Positions 42,801 through 51,203 of a stretch of 53,438 bases of DNA are shown piece by piece (the first letter of the stretch is position 1; every line of letters starts with the position of its first letter). Source of the stretch: Pseudomonadota bacterium (lineage in GTDB: Bacteria; Desulfobacterota; Syntrophorhabdia; Syntrophorhabdales; Syntrophorhabdaceae); the NCBI GenBank assembly GCA_026388255.1, contig JAPLKC010000095.1:1-53438 (forward strand), written 5' to 3'. The notes beneath the pieces are model-generated. The model was not told the origin of the DNA. It saw nothing but the letters and a program-made list of their open reading frames with translations, and searched no databases. Both the position numbers and the translations under genes were made by a program.

Positions 42801-43353
42801 GGGGATGATCTCCGAGACGAATGTTCCCGAATCTTCATTATATTTCAAATGGACAATCGATGAGAAGGAAGCCGGCAGCGGAAAGACTATCTCGTTCAAT
42901 GGAAACACTCCCGGTGTACATGCAATCGGGGCAGAACTATGGATGAGGGGAAATCCGGACACGAGGGTTACACAGGCAGGGTACGCGGTAGTCGTGGAAG
43001 GTCAGCCTGCGCCTCCAAAGGATAAAGACAGTACAATAAAGAAAAATCAGTACGAAGAGTGCATAAGCAGTGAAAAGAAGTATTACGAAAACGCGGTGAA
43101 TTGGTTTCCCAAGATCAGGAACAAGGATTCTTATCCACACTATAGCTGTCAGCCCATGGGTGCAACTCAGGAATATCCCCCCAAGCAGTGTTGTGATGCA
43201 TACTATACAACCCGAAATCAACCGGGCACGTGGAACGAAGCTTGGCTTGTATTGCAGGAATGCGGATGGAAAGAGGAAACAAAAAAGAGAAAAGAGGCCT
43301 TTGATAAAAAAGTGGAGGCATGCCGTAAAAAATATCCTGATGCAAAGCCGTAA
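39859..43353 (+). CDS. Giant exported protein A (1164 residues) with two C-terminal Ig/PKD-like modules
   Basis: Signal peptide at about 1-22 (MKSILRSILFCFLVAFFTIG). A long charged, largely helical region follows (about 100-400 and 570-830). A hydrophobic segment lies near 405-425 (AGAGAALAVLFLYE), and a second weaker one near 495-515 (AGIAIVTGIANIPNFVI). Two Ig/PKD-like modules lie at about 865-955 and 958-1048 (each ends ...VRVEAF / AIGAELWM and has an F-x-W core). The tail of about 115 residues has six cysteines (YSCQPMG, KQCCDAYY, ECGW). No known family. Starts at ATG 39859: the open frame is longer but AGGAGGGGG lies just upstream. It is followed 53 bases later by a second giant with related C-terminal modules. 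A surface or envelope complex is the best guess. Confidence 0.85.
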   Translation: MKSILRSILFCFLVAFFTIGADYSPSGYNVLIDRENLYQPYAELKPKIFELEGALNPDGTINKNAEGYQRAVEKLKPVYESMMKTGQAGEEKRKVILDYLYNKAKIEKKNEPELSGTDPSERKGIFSDRESTAKSASDYEKIAKQYEAYAKDNGFTFQREGDYINIKELDVPLHRPAGPQDPIGSSAHDARVDAQTSGTETAGSAYGQKKYQGVGGEFADQDVKGKALDSIKKIQEPLNKTAETSWQQYEQQMKIAKEANRINQAAGRPEDELLKAVKEGKMDPDLMPELKETVKERALKQTKEAWPEIEKKNAKNIEEQTKKITDPETPPAEKQRLKAELNDAIRRQQKTTQTIMNSDEGAAFKSVTGKTPETSINELKTTVSTTVTSKIKSAASTFNPFEPVIGYVKTPTSATAGAGAALAVLFLYETWREKKKEQQPWESEPEVAAKALWEATGIPGAISIGDNAAQKALKEYRDCVNAGRKDCSKMTTVLKANVYAVKDAGIAIVTGIANIPNFVINTPLRWDADSAEETAKEMEKRVEQYRPIGALRKLALELSGLANEADTQLRSFVPLDEQAWNLQKQVISISSSQLQLDGSIKRLKNLCVSAKEMNKKTATVKNPAEIYANLTKRLAVVKQYAQQTCSASNQAIKTFNEGKIDEKGLESYKANIKSTYLDQAETQYAYAQQEMTALKGAVGEKTDLASQAVNAQKEFKEYMDFIQAVSKNAAKLNDDYVKKIIQLNATVTDFNNALGRFHTGVKYFYNEKDVKEQQEILEIARQVDALKIDTKSAVEHEGKIKDFYRFTIDVTKLAQIKPESCPEMDQLVLPPQGADPLAPAFEEAGKMIAEGRNCYANLKGTAQVKTEVSIRVSPASAEIFVGDMMTFIASLTPETKDTQNYFRWTVNNQESGNKGSSQSLKIGRQGSHTVRVEAFRTTGSTGQKIGEATYSLIAKEKEQVKVSIYISGPGQIKMGQSGTYTGMISETNVPESSLYFKWTIDEKEAGSGKTISFNGNTPGVHAIGAELWMRGNPDTRVTQAGYAVVVEGQPAPPKDKDSTIKKNQYEECISSEKKYYENAVNWFPKIRNKDSYPHYSCQPMGATQEYPPKQCCDAYYTTRNQPGTWNEAWLVLQECGWKEETKKRKEAFDKKVEACRKKYPDAKP

Positions 43354-43406
43354 TAAACATGAAAAGTGAGAATGCAATTCATTCATAAACATATGAGGTA
43401 ATTAAA

Positions 43407-46400
43407 ATGGTAAAACCCAAACACTGCAACATCTTGCATATAATCCTCTGTTTCATAATGATATCCGCCGGCATAGCTACCGGACTCTATGCCCAAACCG
43501 GCCCTGCCGGGGCGGCAAAGGATGACCGCGACCCCATACAGGTAAAACTTCTCGGCTCCCCGAGATTTGTAAATGCGCCAAAAGATGTTGCCATCGCCAG
43601 GATGCTTCTTAGTGTCAAAAACGGCAGTCTCAGCCCCGAAGGTTTTTTCAAGGGACTCGGTAACACTGGCGGCAATATGAAAGATGTTATACGGGTAAAG
43701 ACAAGCCTTAATAATGAAGGCCTTGGAAGCGAGTTTCTGGGTGAACATTACGGCGAAGGCGGCACCCGTGTTGAGGAAAAGCTTTTAAGCTGGCGGCGGG
43801 CTCAGACCGAAGCAGCCATAAAAGATGTAATTAAAGGCAGAAGCAGCAACTCCAGCGTTTTCGTTGCATATGTGGGGAGTTGGGTGGGCCAGCCTTCAAC
43901 AGCGTTAAAATTCGAAGGCGATATTGATTTCAGTTTCGTATCCAGGGACACAAACATTATTTCTGCGCTTAAGAGTGCCTTTGAGGCAAAGCTTATGGAG
44001 CGCACAGGACTTTCCTCCCAGGCAATAGATTCGGTCTGCACAGCCCACGGCAAGGCCGGGCTTGAGGTCTACATCGGGCAGCACGGGGCGGAATTCGCCT
44101 TGTCTCAGATGAAGATAGTGGATGAAATTTTGTTTTCCGAAGAAGGATTGAGGCGTCTTTCCGAAGACTCAGCAGCAGGCACTGTGCGGGGCGCACTCGG
44201 AGAAGCAATTGACCGGGTTGTCAGGGAGTCCGAATTTCAGACATCAGATCCTCGCATAGCCTCTTCTAAATACAATGCAGAGCCGGGTCTTTCTATGGAA
44301 AATCTGCGCCACTTTTATTCCGATATCGTGAAAGAAGGGATCTACAGCCCTGTTGATACGGTTATTAAGGCTGCTAAATATGTTGACCGTAGCAATAACG
44401 CACTAATGAAATATCTGGGCATAGGTTCTTCCGATCCCGGCTTGAGCGCTTTAAGCGGAGAGCTTGACAAGCTGAAAAAAGAGTCAAAAGTAAAACAGAT
44501 GGATCAAAAGATCAGGGCTTATTTCCAGGAGAAATACGGGGCTATGCCTTTTTCACGGTTTGAGATCACTACGTCCAATACAGGCGGTCCATGGCTTGTC
44601 ACAAGGCCGAACAAGGAGATTATAAACAGGTTTAATGAAGACTGTGTCAGCGCAATGTGGAAGAATGTGGAAACAGGGTACGGCAAAAGGATTGACGACA
44701 TCAAAAAACAGCTTGATCGTTTAAGCGAACTTGAAGGCAATGAATCCACAAAAGAGCAGGCGAAACAGTTGGAGGATAAACTAAGTAAAGAGATTGACGA
44801 CCTTGAAAAGATGGCAGATACGGAGATGGGCGTATTACGGGACGCCGGGCTGACGCATGAAGGCGTTGCAAAGCTTCACGAAGATTTCAAGTCACTTGCA
44901 GGCGAATTCAGACAGGGGAGAGGAAAGGCCACCCCTGACATGCTAAAGGACAAACAATACCTGAAGGCACAGTTCGAGGCAAAGACAAAATTAGGCCGTA
45001 TGCTCGGCATTGCATATCTGATGAACAAGATCGAGAAGGGATTGGACTTGGGCGATAAGGGTATAAGCTCGATAAATTTTTATCTCGACATCCTTGACGA
45101 CAAACTGCTCGGTGAACTCAGGGGCGATAACCCTGATTTCGACAGGTTTGTGACCGAATACAAGGAGACAAAAACTCTTAAAGACTCCCGGTCAAAATCC
45201 TCTGCCCTGAAGGGTTTGAAAGGCACTGTTGCGAACGGAATACAGCAGGTTAACCGTAAATGCAACGAGGCCATACAATCTACTGCAGTGGGGCGCGGAG
45301 CAGTAAAGGGTTTAATCGCCATCGGACTGATTGAGGAAGGAGCAGCCTATCGCGATGCATATTTGAAGGGCGGCTGGGGCGAACTGGCTACCGAATTCTT
45401 CCGCAGGCGCGTGCCCTTTGGTTCTTCCGTAGAACAGGCAATTATGGGGAATTACCTCGAAGCAGGATGGGAAGTTGTCACTACCCTCGTTCCACCCTTA
45501 GGTCTTGCGCAGGCTGCATACGGGATAGGCAGGTATGTGCTGATTGATATGCCCGTCACTTTTTACTGGACCGAGCAGCTTAACGTCTTTGTTGACACCC
45601 TCTATGCCACAGCTACATTCAAGCTCATAGGTGTTGAATCATACGAATCTGCAAAGATCGGTACGTGGCGTCTCATTTCTGCTAAATATTCAGGCGGTGT
45701 GCTGAATGTTGAACAGTTTTCAAGATATAAAAAAGAACAGGTCGAGGCAATGCGGCAGCAGTTAAAAAAAGGTCTTTCACAGCGGGACATGTCTTTAAAG
45801 GCGTATTACACTTTGACCGACAGGGCCTTTATAAATGAAATGCTGAAGAAAAACATAGCAGCAACCGACCCGGCGCTCAACCTCATCCAGCAGATGATGA
45901 GCAACGAGTATGTGGGGTCAAGGCTCCTGCAGCATTACGGAGACATCTACACAATGCGCTGGGAGGAGGCAAAGCTCAACTTCGTACTGAACATGATTCA
46001 TCAGCTCGAGGATAGAAAAGCTATTGACGATGCCCTGCTGAGGGGGATGCTGCCCGAACTGTTCGCTGAATTGAACAAGATTGCCAAAGAGCTGAAGATC
46101 GATGCAGCACTGGAAAAAGAAATGGACAAGGAGCTTGATACGAACAACCTTAAGTCCGTATTCAGGTGGCTCTGGAATGTAAAGCGCGATTTGTTAAGTG
46201 AAGGACAGATGGAGAGCGATTATACAAAGGCCGGCGAAATTGTGAAAAAATACCTTGACGCCTACAAGATCGTCTATGAAGCACGGCAGGAATCCGAGGC
46301 AATCTTTGCCGCAGGCAGCCCTGCCGAACATGGGGTAAGGATACTGACCGGGTCGGATTTTCTTATTGCAAAACCCGAAGGGGACAAGAGAACTGCGCTT

Positions 46401-48137
46401 CAATATTATCAGTTTGTAATAAATACAAAGAATTCTGTTGAGAAACAGCTTCTCGAAATCAAGACGACCTGTATCCCGGAGGCAAAACTCGACAGCGAAT
46501 ACGATAAGAAAACTCTCGGGTACGTAGTCCAGAATAGTGTGTGGCAGGGTCTATGGAGTGCGCTTTTTCAAAAGGACCATACCCTGTATGGTTCGGCTCC
46601 TAAATGGGCAAAGGAGCATAATGTACAGAGCACTGCCGCAATTAAGGGCTTCAGAGAGTATTATTCGAAAAACTGCGTATTAATCAGCATTGAAGGCAAT
46701 CCTGCGCCGCCATATGCACTCGGACAGGATGTAAAGTTAAAGGCAATCGTGAAATTCACTGTGCCGCCGAAAGAGCCGCCTGTTCTGCGTTATGTATGGA
46801 GCGACATGAAGGGCTCGCTTCGCTTTGCCGAGCAGTCCGATACACTTAAAATCAATACATCGGTTGCCGGAACATTCGGTGTAAAAATAGAAGTTCAGAA
46901 AGCGGAAGCTGGCAAGTGGGAAAAGTTCGGCGAAGCGACGTATACATTTACCATTCAGAAGGCATCAGTAAGAATATCCGCGGATGACAAAGCCGTTGTG
47001 GGTCAGATTGTAGAATACAAAGCAGCCGTTGACATAGACCTCTCCCTCAAACCCTCTCTCAAGTATGCATGGAGCTACGAAGGACAGTCAAATATCTTCA
47101 GCAATGCCGAAGGATTTAAATGGTCTCTGGTAAAACCAGAAACAATCAATGTTAAGCTCGTTGTTTATCAGGTAATAGAGGGAAAATCCATGCTGGTAGG
47201 CGATGCCAAGCATCAGATGGTCGTAGAAAACCCAACGGTTTCCATGTACATTGACGGACCGAAAAGGACCATGATCGGGCAGGATATAACACTCACAGCA
47301 ACAATAAGATCCATAGACAAAAAGGCACAGTTTGCTTATATGTGGTATCAGAACGGTCAACAACTTGGCAGCAAAGGCAACACCCAGACTATCCAGGCGC
47401 CAAGACAAGGCAGTTACACCATTAAGACTGAAGCATATCAGGCAATTATGGGAAAGTGGCAGAAGGTCGGAGAAGCAACTTATCCCCTTGAGGTCCAGGC
47501 GGCGTATGGATACATATATATCAGCACAGCCAAAGACAAAATAAAAGTAGGTGAATCGACAACATTAAACGGTATGGTTTCCGAGACGAATGTTATGAAC
47601 CAGGGGCTGTTCACGTTTAAATGGATTGTAAACGGACAGGCCAGGGGCGCAGGCAGTTCATTCAACTTTGCAGGGAGTTCGCCGGGAAGATATGAGGTGT
47701 TCCTGGAACTCTGGATGATGGAACAATCGCAACAGGTACGGCTTGCGCAGACAAGCCGCTTCGTTACGGTAGAAGATGCTTCAAAAAAACCGGGCAGCGA
47801 TACAACCAAAAAACCTGATGTGCCCAAGCCGCCTCCAAAAAAATACGAGCAGCTCACAGACAAGGAAAGACAGAATGTACTTGACTGTCTATGCCAGTGC
47901 AACAGCACTGCAGTTCCCGGCGCTGTTTCCACTTATTATGATCCTAAACCAAGTAACAGCTCCCCGCACTGTGCTAAAACATCCAACGGCCCATGCATCA
48001 ACCAGGGATTCGGATGCTGGAGGCATTTCCCCATAAACACCGGGGATTGTTCAAAGAAGTGTTATGGAAAGTATAATGTGGAATCGGTCCCTGATGCAGC
48101 AGTAAATCTGGGTAAAGGAACGGATACGAAGAAATAG
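43407..48137 (+). CDS. Giant exported protein B (1576 residues) with N-terminal nucleotidyltransferase-like motif and four Ig/PKD-like modules
   Basis: Signal peptide at about 1-31 (IILCFIMISAGIATGLYAQ). At about 150-172 the sequence GSWVGQPSTALKFEGDIDF has the GS...DxD pattern of the nucleotidyltransferase fold. Large helical regions follow (about 300-560, 770-1060). A hydrophobic stretch (about 690-720) includes PPLGLAQAAYGIGRYVLI. Four beta-rich Ig/PKD-like modules lie at about 1090-1185, 1186-1275, 1276-1365 and 1366-1460. The last is closely related to the second module of giant A (MVSETNV, SPGRYEVFLELWM). The tail of about 110 residues has ten or so cysteines (CLCQCN, GFGCW, CSKKCYG). 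The Shine-Dalgarno GAGGT precedes the ATG. Function unknown. Paralogy with giant A suggests a two-protein system. Confidence 0.85.
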   Translation: MVKPKHCNILHIILCFIMISAGIATGLYAQTGPAGAAKDDRDPIQVKLLGSPRFVNAPKDVAIARMLLSVKNGSLSPEGFFKGLGNTGGNMKDVIRVKTSLNNEGLGSEFLGEHYGEGGTRVEEKLLSWRRAQTEAAIKDVIKGRSSNSSVFVAYVGSWVGQPSTALKFEGDIDFSFVSRDTNIISALKSAFEAKLMERTGLSSQAIDSVCTAHGKAGLEVYIGQHGAEFALSQMKIVDEILFSEEGLRRLSEDSAAGTVRGALGEAIDRVVRESEFQTSDPRIASSKYNAEPGLSMENLRHFYSDIVKEGIYSPVDTVIKAAKYVDRSNNALMKYLGIGSSDPGLSALSGELDKLKKESKVKQMDQKIRAYFQEKYGAMPFSRFEITTSNTGGPWLVTRPNKEIINRFNEDCVSAMWKNVETGYGKRIDDIKKQLDRLSELEGNESTKEQAKQLEDKLSKEIDDLEKMADTEMGVLRDAGLTHEGVAKLHEDFKSLAGEFRQGRGKATPDMLKDKQYLKAQFEAKTKLGRMLGIAYLMNKIEKGLDLGDKGISSINFYLDILDDKLLGELRGDNPDFDRFVTEYKETKTLKDSRSKSSALKGLKGTVANGIQQVNRKCNEAIQSTAVGRGAVKGLIAIGLIEEGAAYRDAYLKGGWGELATEFFRRRVPFGSSVEQAIMGNYLEAGWEVVTTLVPPLGLAQAAYGIGRYVLIDMPVTFYWTEQLNVFVDTLYATATFKLIGVESYESAKIGTWRLISAKYSGGVLNVEQFSRYKKEQVEAMRQQLKKGLSQRDMSLKAYYTLTDRAFINEMLKKNIAATDPALNLIQQMMSNEYVGSRLLQHYGDIYTMRWEEAKLNFVLNMIHQLEDRKAIDDALLRGMLPELFAELNKIAKELKIDAALEKEMDKELDTNNLKSVFRWLWNVKRDLLSEGQMESDYTKAGEIVKKYLDAYKIVYEARQESEAIFAAGSPAEHGVRILTGSDFLIAKPEGDKRTALQYYQFVINTKNSVEKQLLEIKTTCIPEAKLDSEYDKKTLGYVVQNSVWQGLWSALFQKDHTLYGSAPKWAKEHNVQSTAAIKGFREYYSKNCVLISIEGNPAPPYALGQDVKLKAIVKFTVPPKEPPVLRYVWSDMKGSLRFAEQSDTLKINTSVAGTFGVKIEVQKAEAGKWEKFGEATYTFTIQKASVRISADDKAVVGQIVEYKAAVDIDLSLKPSLKYAWSYEGQSNIFSNAEGFKWSLVKPETINVKLVVYQVIEGKSMLVGDAKHQMVVENPTVSMYIDGPKRTMIGQDITLTATIRSIDKKAQFAYMWYQNGQQLGSKGNTQTIQAPRQGSYTIKTEAYQAIMGKWQKVGEATYPLEVQAAYGYIYISTAKDKIKVGESTTLNGMVSETNVMNQGLFTFKWIVNGQARGAGSSFNFAGSSPGRYEVFLELWMMEQSQQVRLAQTSRFVTVEDASKKPGSDTTKKPDVPKPPPKKYEQLTDKERQNVLDCLCQCNSTAVPGAVSTYYDPKPSNSSPHCAKTSNGPCINQGFGCWRHFPINTGDCSKKCYGKYNVESVPDAAVNLGKGTDTKK

Positions 48138-48235
48138 ATTGCCACGGGCAAGCCCGTTGACAGGGCATAGGAAAAAGCATAAATTACAACCGGGCTTGTT
48201 TGCGCCATATTGTGGCATTTAACGGAGGAATATAG

Positions 48236-48646
48236 ATGAGTATAATGGATGACATAAAACGTCTCGGCATAAAGCTTGAGACATCCGAAAAGGATGAGAT
48301 CAAAAATATTATTGAGCATATCACAAGAGAGAAAGAAGATGAATTTGTAAGGGACGCACTCATCGAGGGGGCAATAGGGGAATTCATCAATGAGACCCGC
48401 CCCGATGTAATGGAGGCTCTTATTGCTGAAAAGGACAGGCAGAACAAAGAATGGATAAGGATGAGTCAGAGGAAGTTCGATGAAAAAGGGAACAGGATCT
48501 GTGATGAGCAACACTGTTCTTCAATAATTGAAGTGGCCCAATGCAACTACTGCGGAAAGTATATATGCAAGGAACACAACTTCTTAGAAGGTTCTAAGTG
48601 TTGTTATGGATGTTGGGTTTTCAATTTCGGAGAAAAGAAGCAATAG
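48236..48646 (+). CDS. Small protein with C-terminal zinc-finger-like motif
   Basis: 136 residues. A charged helical N-terminus (DIKRLGIKLETSEKDEIKNI ... DALIEGAIGEFINETRPDVM) leads to a Cys/His-rich end (about 100-130): CDEQHCSS, CNYCGKYICKEHNF, SKCCYGCW, which has the spacing of a treble-clef or B-box-like zinc site. No signal peptide, so cytoplasmic, unlike the four genes before it. It lies 98 bases after giant B on the same strand, behind an excellent Shine-Dalgarno (GGAGG). It may be the regulator or chaperone of the locus, or unrelated. Confidence 0.75.
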   Translation: MSIMDDIKRLGIKLETSEKDEIKNIIEHITREKEDEFVRDALIEGAIGEFINETRPDVMEALIAEKDRQNKEWIRMSQRKFDEKGNRICDEQHCSSIIEVAQCNYCGKYICKEHNFLEGSKCCYGCWVFNFGEKKQ

Positions 48647-48771
48647 ACTTCAGGAGTGGATTGGTCTTGTTGCCGGGGCTGCCGGTATGGTGTATTTTGT
48701 GAACGGTTTTTTTGCAATTTTCTGATATTGTTATTTTAAGTCATTTATAATGCCATTTCTTTGAATAGATG

Positions 48772-49293
48772 CTATTCCACCAGTATCAATCCGTATATAT
48801 CCCTGTCCTGTGAATGGTCTTTTACCACTTTGATGGGAAGCCCATTTTGCTTCGCTGTCCTGAATACATCGATCCCGCATGACTCCATGGAAGGTCTTGC
48901 CTTGTCGGAATGGAGACAGGCGCCGGAAACATTGCATTCTTTGCATCTCGTGCAGGGGCCGCTGCCGATTGCCCACGTCTTGTAATAACCATCAAGAAAA
49001 ATGGTTCTTTCCAGATCCACTATGATTTCATTGAATTCGTCGATATATTTATACCCCTTCCGTATATGGCGGTGCAGAAGGATTCCGCATCGGTAAGAAT
49101 CAAGTATCTTTCGCATTTCTTCCGGTGTGGGTGTACGGGGAGGGCAGCAGAGGCTTTTGCCGTACATAAAACAGCCGAACTGGCACCGCATCCTTACCCA
49201 GGGCTCGGTAAAGACTTTTGATGTCTCAACGACAACCGCATGGTTCACTTCTTTTTTCAGTGCAGCTTCAAGATAAGGCTTTAACATTTCCAT
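48772..49293 (-). CDS. DUF2284 metal-binding protein
   Basis: 173 residues with the DUF2284 pattern: two cysteine clusters, CQFGCFMYGKSLCCPPRTPT (about 37-56) and CTRCKECNVSGACLHSDKARP (about 114-134), plus MESCGIDVF. The cysteine spacing suggests iron-sulfur or zinc binding. The family is common in anaerobes and methanogens, with no agreed function. It stands alone between the giant-protein locus and the antitoxin cluster. The ATG at 49293 has a GGTGG upstream. Confidence 0.88.
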   Translation of the reverse strand: MEMLKPYLEAALKKEVNHAVVVETSKVFTEPWVRMRCQFGCFMYGKSLCCPPRTPTPEEMRKILDSYRCGILLHRHIRKGYKYIDEFNEIIVDLERTIFLDGYYKTWAIGSGPCTRCKECNVSGACLHSDKARPSMESCGIDVFRTAKQNGLPIKVVKDHSQDRDIYGLILVE

Positions 49294-49413
49294 AAAACAC
49301 CACCTTTCGTTTTATTGAGTGTTTTTCAATACAGTTCCTTCGTCTCCGGAAGAACTTTTCCTGCGGGGCACAAGGGGTCACCCATCATAGCCTTTACCTG
49401 CCTGTGCCTTGGA

Positions 49414-49833
49414 TTAGGCAGACAGACCTCTCCCCTCACGCTTTCCTATACCTTCGGCGATAAGAGCGAGAACAAGTGTATTCAGGCTCACTCCTTCCTG
49501 TTTTGCCCGTTTCACAAGTTTTGCATGAAGTGTCAATGGAATCCGTTGAACAAACTTACCGGAAACTTTTGGCATTATTTCCTCTTCAGGTCTCCAGCGG
49601 GGTTCAGGAACCGGCCTGCCCATGTCTACCTGAGCGGCAATCCAGCATTCAAAGGCATCTTTCCCTTCAATAATGGCTTCTTCAAGTGTCTCACCGTCGG
49701 CCATACACCCAGGCAAATCGGGAAATGTAATAAGATAACCGCCACCTTCATCTTCATCAAGAGGCCGGATAATATGGGCATATGCCTCAAACGGCCAGGG
49801 TGATTTTACGGAAGGTATAGTTTTAATACTCAT
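49414..49833 (-). CDS. hicB: HicB-family antitoxin
   Basis: 139 residues. The N-terminal HicB partial RNase H-like fold has GGYLITFPDLPGCMADGETLEEAI, then EDAFECWI-like helix. The C-terminus (VSGKFVQRIPLTLHAKLVKR ... GVSLNTLVLALIAEGI) is a ribbon-helix-helix DNA-binding domain for autoregulation. The start overlaps the end of the upstream hicA pseudogene, the usual hicAB order. With its toxin disrupted, this antitoxin may be a free repressor or silence another HicA. Confidence 0.93.
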   Translation of the reverse strand: MSIKTIPSVKSPWPFEAYAHIIRPLDEDEGGGYLITFPDLPGCMADGETLEEAIIEGKDAFECWIAAQVDMGRPVPEPRWRPEEEIMPKVSGKFVQRIPLTLHAKLVKRAKQEGVSLNTLVLALIAEGIGKREGRGLSA

Positions 49834-50074
49834 GTTGTGCCTCCTTTACAGCATTTATAAGTGTTACAAGTTGCTTGATATATGCCGGTTTTATCGGCTT
49901 GTTAGCCGGTATGCTTATATGTTCATTAATGCCGGGATATGACAGGGTATGGTGACTGCCTCACTTATTTCTGATCTCAATCCCATATCGTTCCGCTATG
50001 GCAATCACGTCCTCAATCCGCCAATCCCTCGGGTTGTTCCTCATTTTTTCAAGGGTCTTTTCTGCCGTGCTCAT
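49823..50074 (-). pseudogene. hicA: hicA toxin gene interrupted by an in-frame TGA
   Basis: Translation from ATG 50074 gives a HicA-like N-terminus (EKMRNNPRDWRIEDVIAIAE) up to EIRNK, then TGA at 49961-49963, then in the same frame GSHHTLSYPGINEHISIPAN and the family's end KPAYIKQLVTLINAVKE. The codon lost is where HicA proteins have a residue just before the catalytic GSH, so a single nonsense change is enough. No frameshift is visible. It is recent enough that the downstream half is unblemished. A sequencing error or suppressed stop would restore an 83-residue toxin. Confidence 0.85.
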
Positions 50075-50389
50075 AAATATGATAGTATTGTATATGATAC
50101 TATGTGTCAAGAAAAATATGTTTATTTTTTGATGAGGCTTCCTGACTTTCTAATGGCATAGCCGGAATACTTTTTCCGGCGACGATGGAACTTAAAAGGC
50201 TTCCAGCCACTTAATGGAAAGTTGAGATGTCTTTCTATAATATCAGCACGTCAGATATTTTTTAGAAGTGATATCGTGCGGAACAAGGAGGCACAAGCCT
50301 TTCCTGAGATTTCAATGATGGTGTTCAATGTGAACACCACTGCCTCCGATAGAGTATCAGGTTTCCGTATTGGCAAAAGAGAGAAGAAA
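50075..50389. other. Intergenic region with a small hairpin
   Basis: No gene is supported in 315 bp. GCCGGAA-TACTTT-TTCCGGC (50161-50180) forms a 7-bp stem. The right half resembles the left only in A+T content. It separates the hicA remnant from the next antitoxin-like gene. Confidence 0.4.
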
Positions 50390-50593
50390 TTATGTCCCGA
50401 TTTCCTTTAACATTTTCATTTCTTTTCGTAATATTGTATTTATTACCTTATCAAGCCCAATATTTCTTTTTAAAGCCTTCTTGCTGAAAAATTCCTTAAC
50501 TTCTTTATCTAAATATATCGGAATTTCTAATTCTTCTATCGGTCTATAAAATTTTCCCTGTTCTGCTTTTGAAAAATCATAGTTTTTTTTCAT
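50390..50593 (-). CDS. Small CopG-like antitoxin, orphan
   Basis: 67 residues starting MKKNYDFSKAEQGKFYRPIE, a common opening of BrnA/CopG-type antitoxins encoded with RelE/BrnT-like toxins, followed by a ribbon-helix-helix-like segment (IPIYLDKEVKEFFSKKA). No toxin gene is adjacent in the expected position. It may be an orphan or the remains of a pair. Confidence 0.7.
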   Translation of the reverse strand: MKKNYDFSKAEQGKFYRPIEELEIPIYLDKEVKEFFSKKALKRNIGLDKVINTILRKEMKMLKEIGT

Positions 50594-50730
50594 TGCCTGT
50601 TTAATCCCATGTAAATTTCATTAATTACCTTATGATAAGAGTAACATATCTCTTTTTATGAAACAAGGGAGTGATAATATAGCGCCAATAAACAGTCCCT
50701 GCGATATATTTTTAAGCTGCTTCTTATCGA

Positions 50731-50943
50731 TTACATATCATCGGGTTTGAGAGCTGTTCTTTTTGCAATCCGGGTTAACATTTTTGGGCCAATCTCTTCA
50801 CCGTCGTGAAAAGCAAAAACGTAATCAGGCCAACCGGGGCGGTGAAGAATTTTATGAGAACCGGACTGTCTTTTTATAGACCATCCTGTCTTTAACAAAG
50901 CGTTTAAAACCTTTTTAGCGCTCGTGCTTGACCATTCACTCAT
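50731..50943 (-). CDS. hicA: HicA-family toxin
   Basis: 70 residues with the double-stranded-RNA-binding-like HicA fold: AKKVLNALLKTGW, then SIKRQSGSHKILHRPG with the catalytic histidine in GSH, and the C-terminal FHDGEEIGPKMLTRIAKR. HicA cleaves mRNA when free. It overlaps the hicB gene upstream by 4 bases (ATGA), so the pair is encoded antitoxin first, the reverse of the pair at 49.4-50.1 kb. Intact. Confidence 0.92.
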   Translation of the reverse strand: MSEWSSTSAKKVLNALLKTGWSIKRQSGSHKILHRPGWPDYVFAFHDGEEIGPKMLTRIAKRTALKPDDM

Positions 50944-51146
50944 GCTGCGGCAAAAGTAATGTTTAGATCAGTGAGGTATTGTTCGCCATGCTCCAAGCGT
51001 TCGGCAATTACTCGGAGGGCAAGAGCTTGAGCCTTCGCCATGGCCTCTTCAGGATTCCTTCCGTATGCCATAGCACCCGGTAAATCAGTTACTTCTGCTA
51101 TCCAGCGACCATCTTCCTCTTGTTCTATTTCAACAGAAAATCTCAT
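50940..51146 (-). CDS. hicB: HicB-family antitoxin
   Basis: 68 residues: MRFSVEIEQEEDGRWIAEVT then DLPGAMAYGRNPEEAMAKAQ, the short RNase H-like HicB module. It lacks the C-terminal DNA-binding domain seen in the other hicB, so autoregulation must differ. The start is ATG 51146, behind AGGAGG. The frame is open a further nine codons but the Shine-Dalgarno would then be internal. Overlap with the toxin start ensures equal expression. Confidence 0.92.
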   Translation of the reverse strand: MRFSVEIEQEEDGRWIAEVTDLPGAMAYGRNPEEAMAKAQALALRVIAERLEHGEQYLTDLNITFAAA

Positions 51147-51203
51147 AACGCCTCCTGCAATTATTATTAACAATTATTGTATGATTTACAACAGTTATAT
51201 TTT

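Noticed and set aside
48144-48157. ACGGGC-AA-GCCCGT hairpin as terminator of the giant-protein operon
   Set aside because: Loop of two bases forces a short stem, there is no T-run, and the next gene may be co-transcribed.
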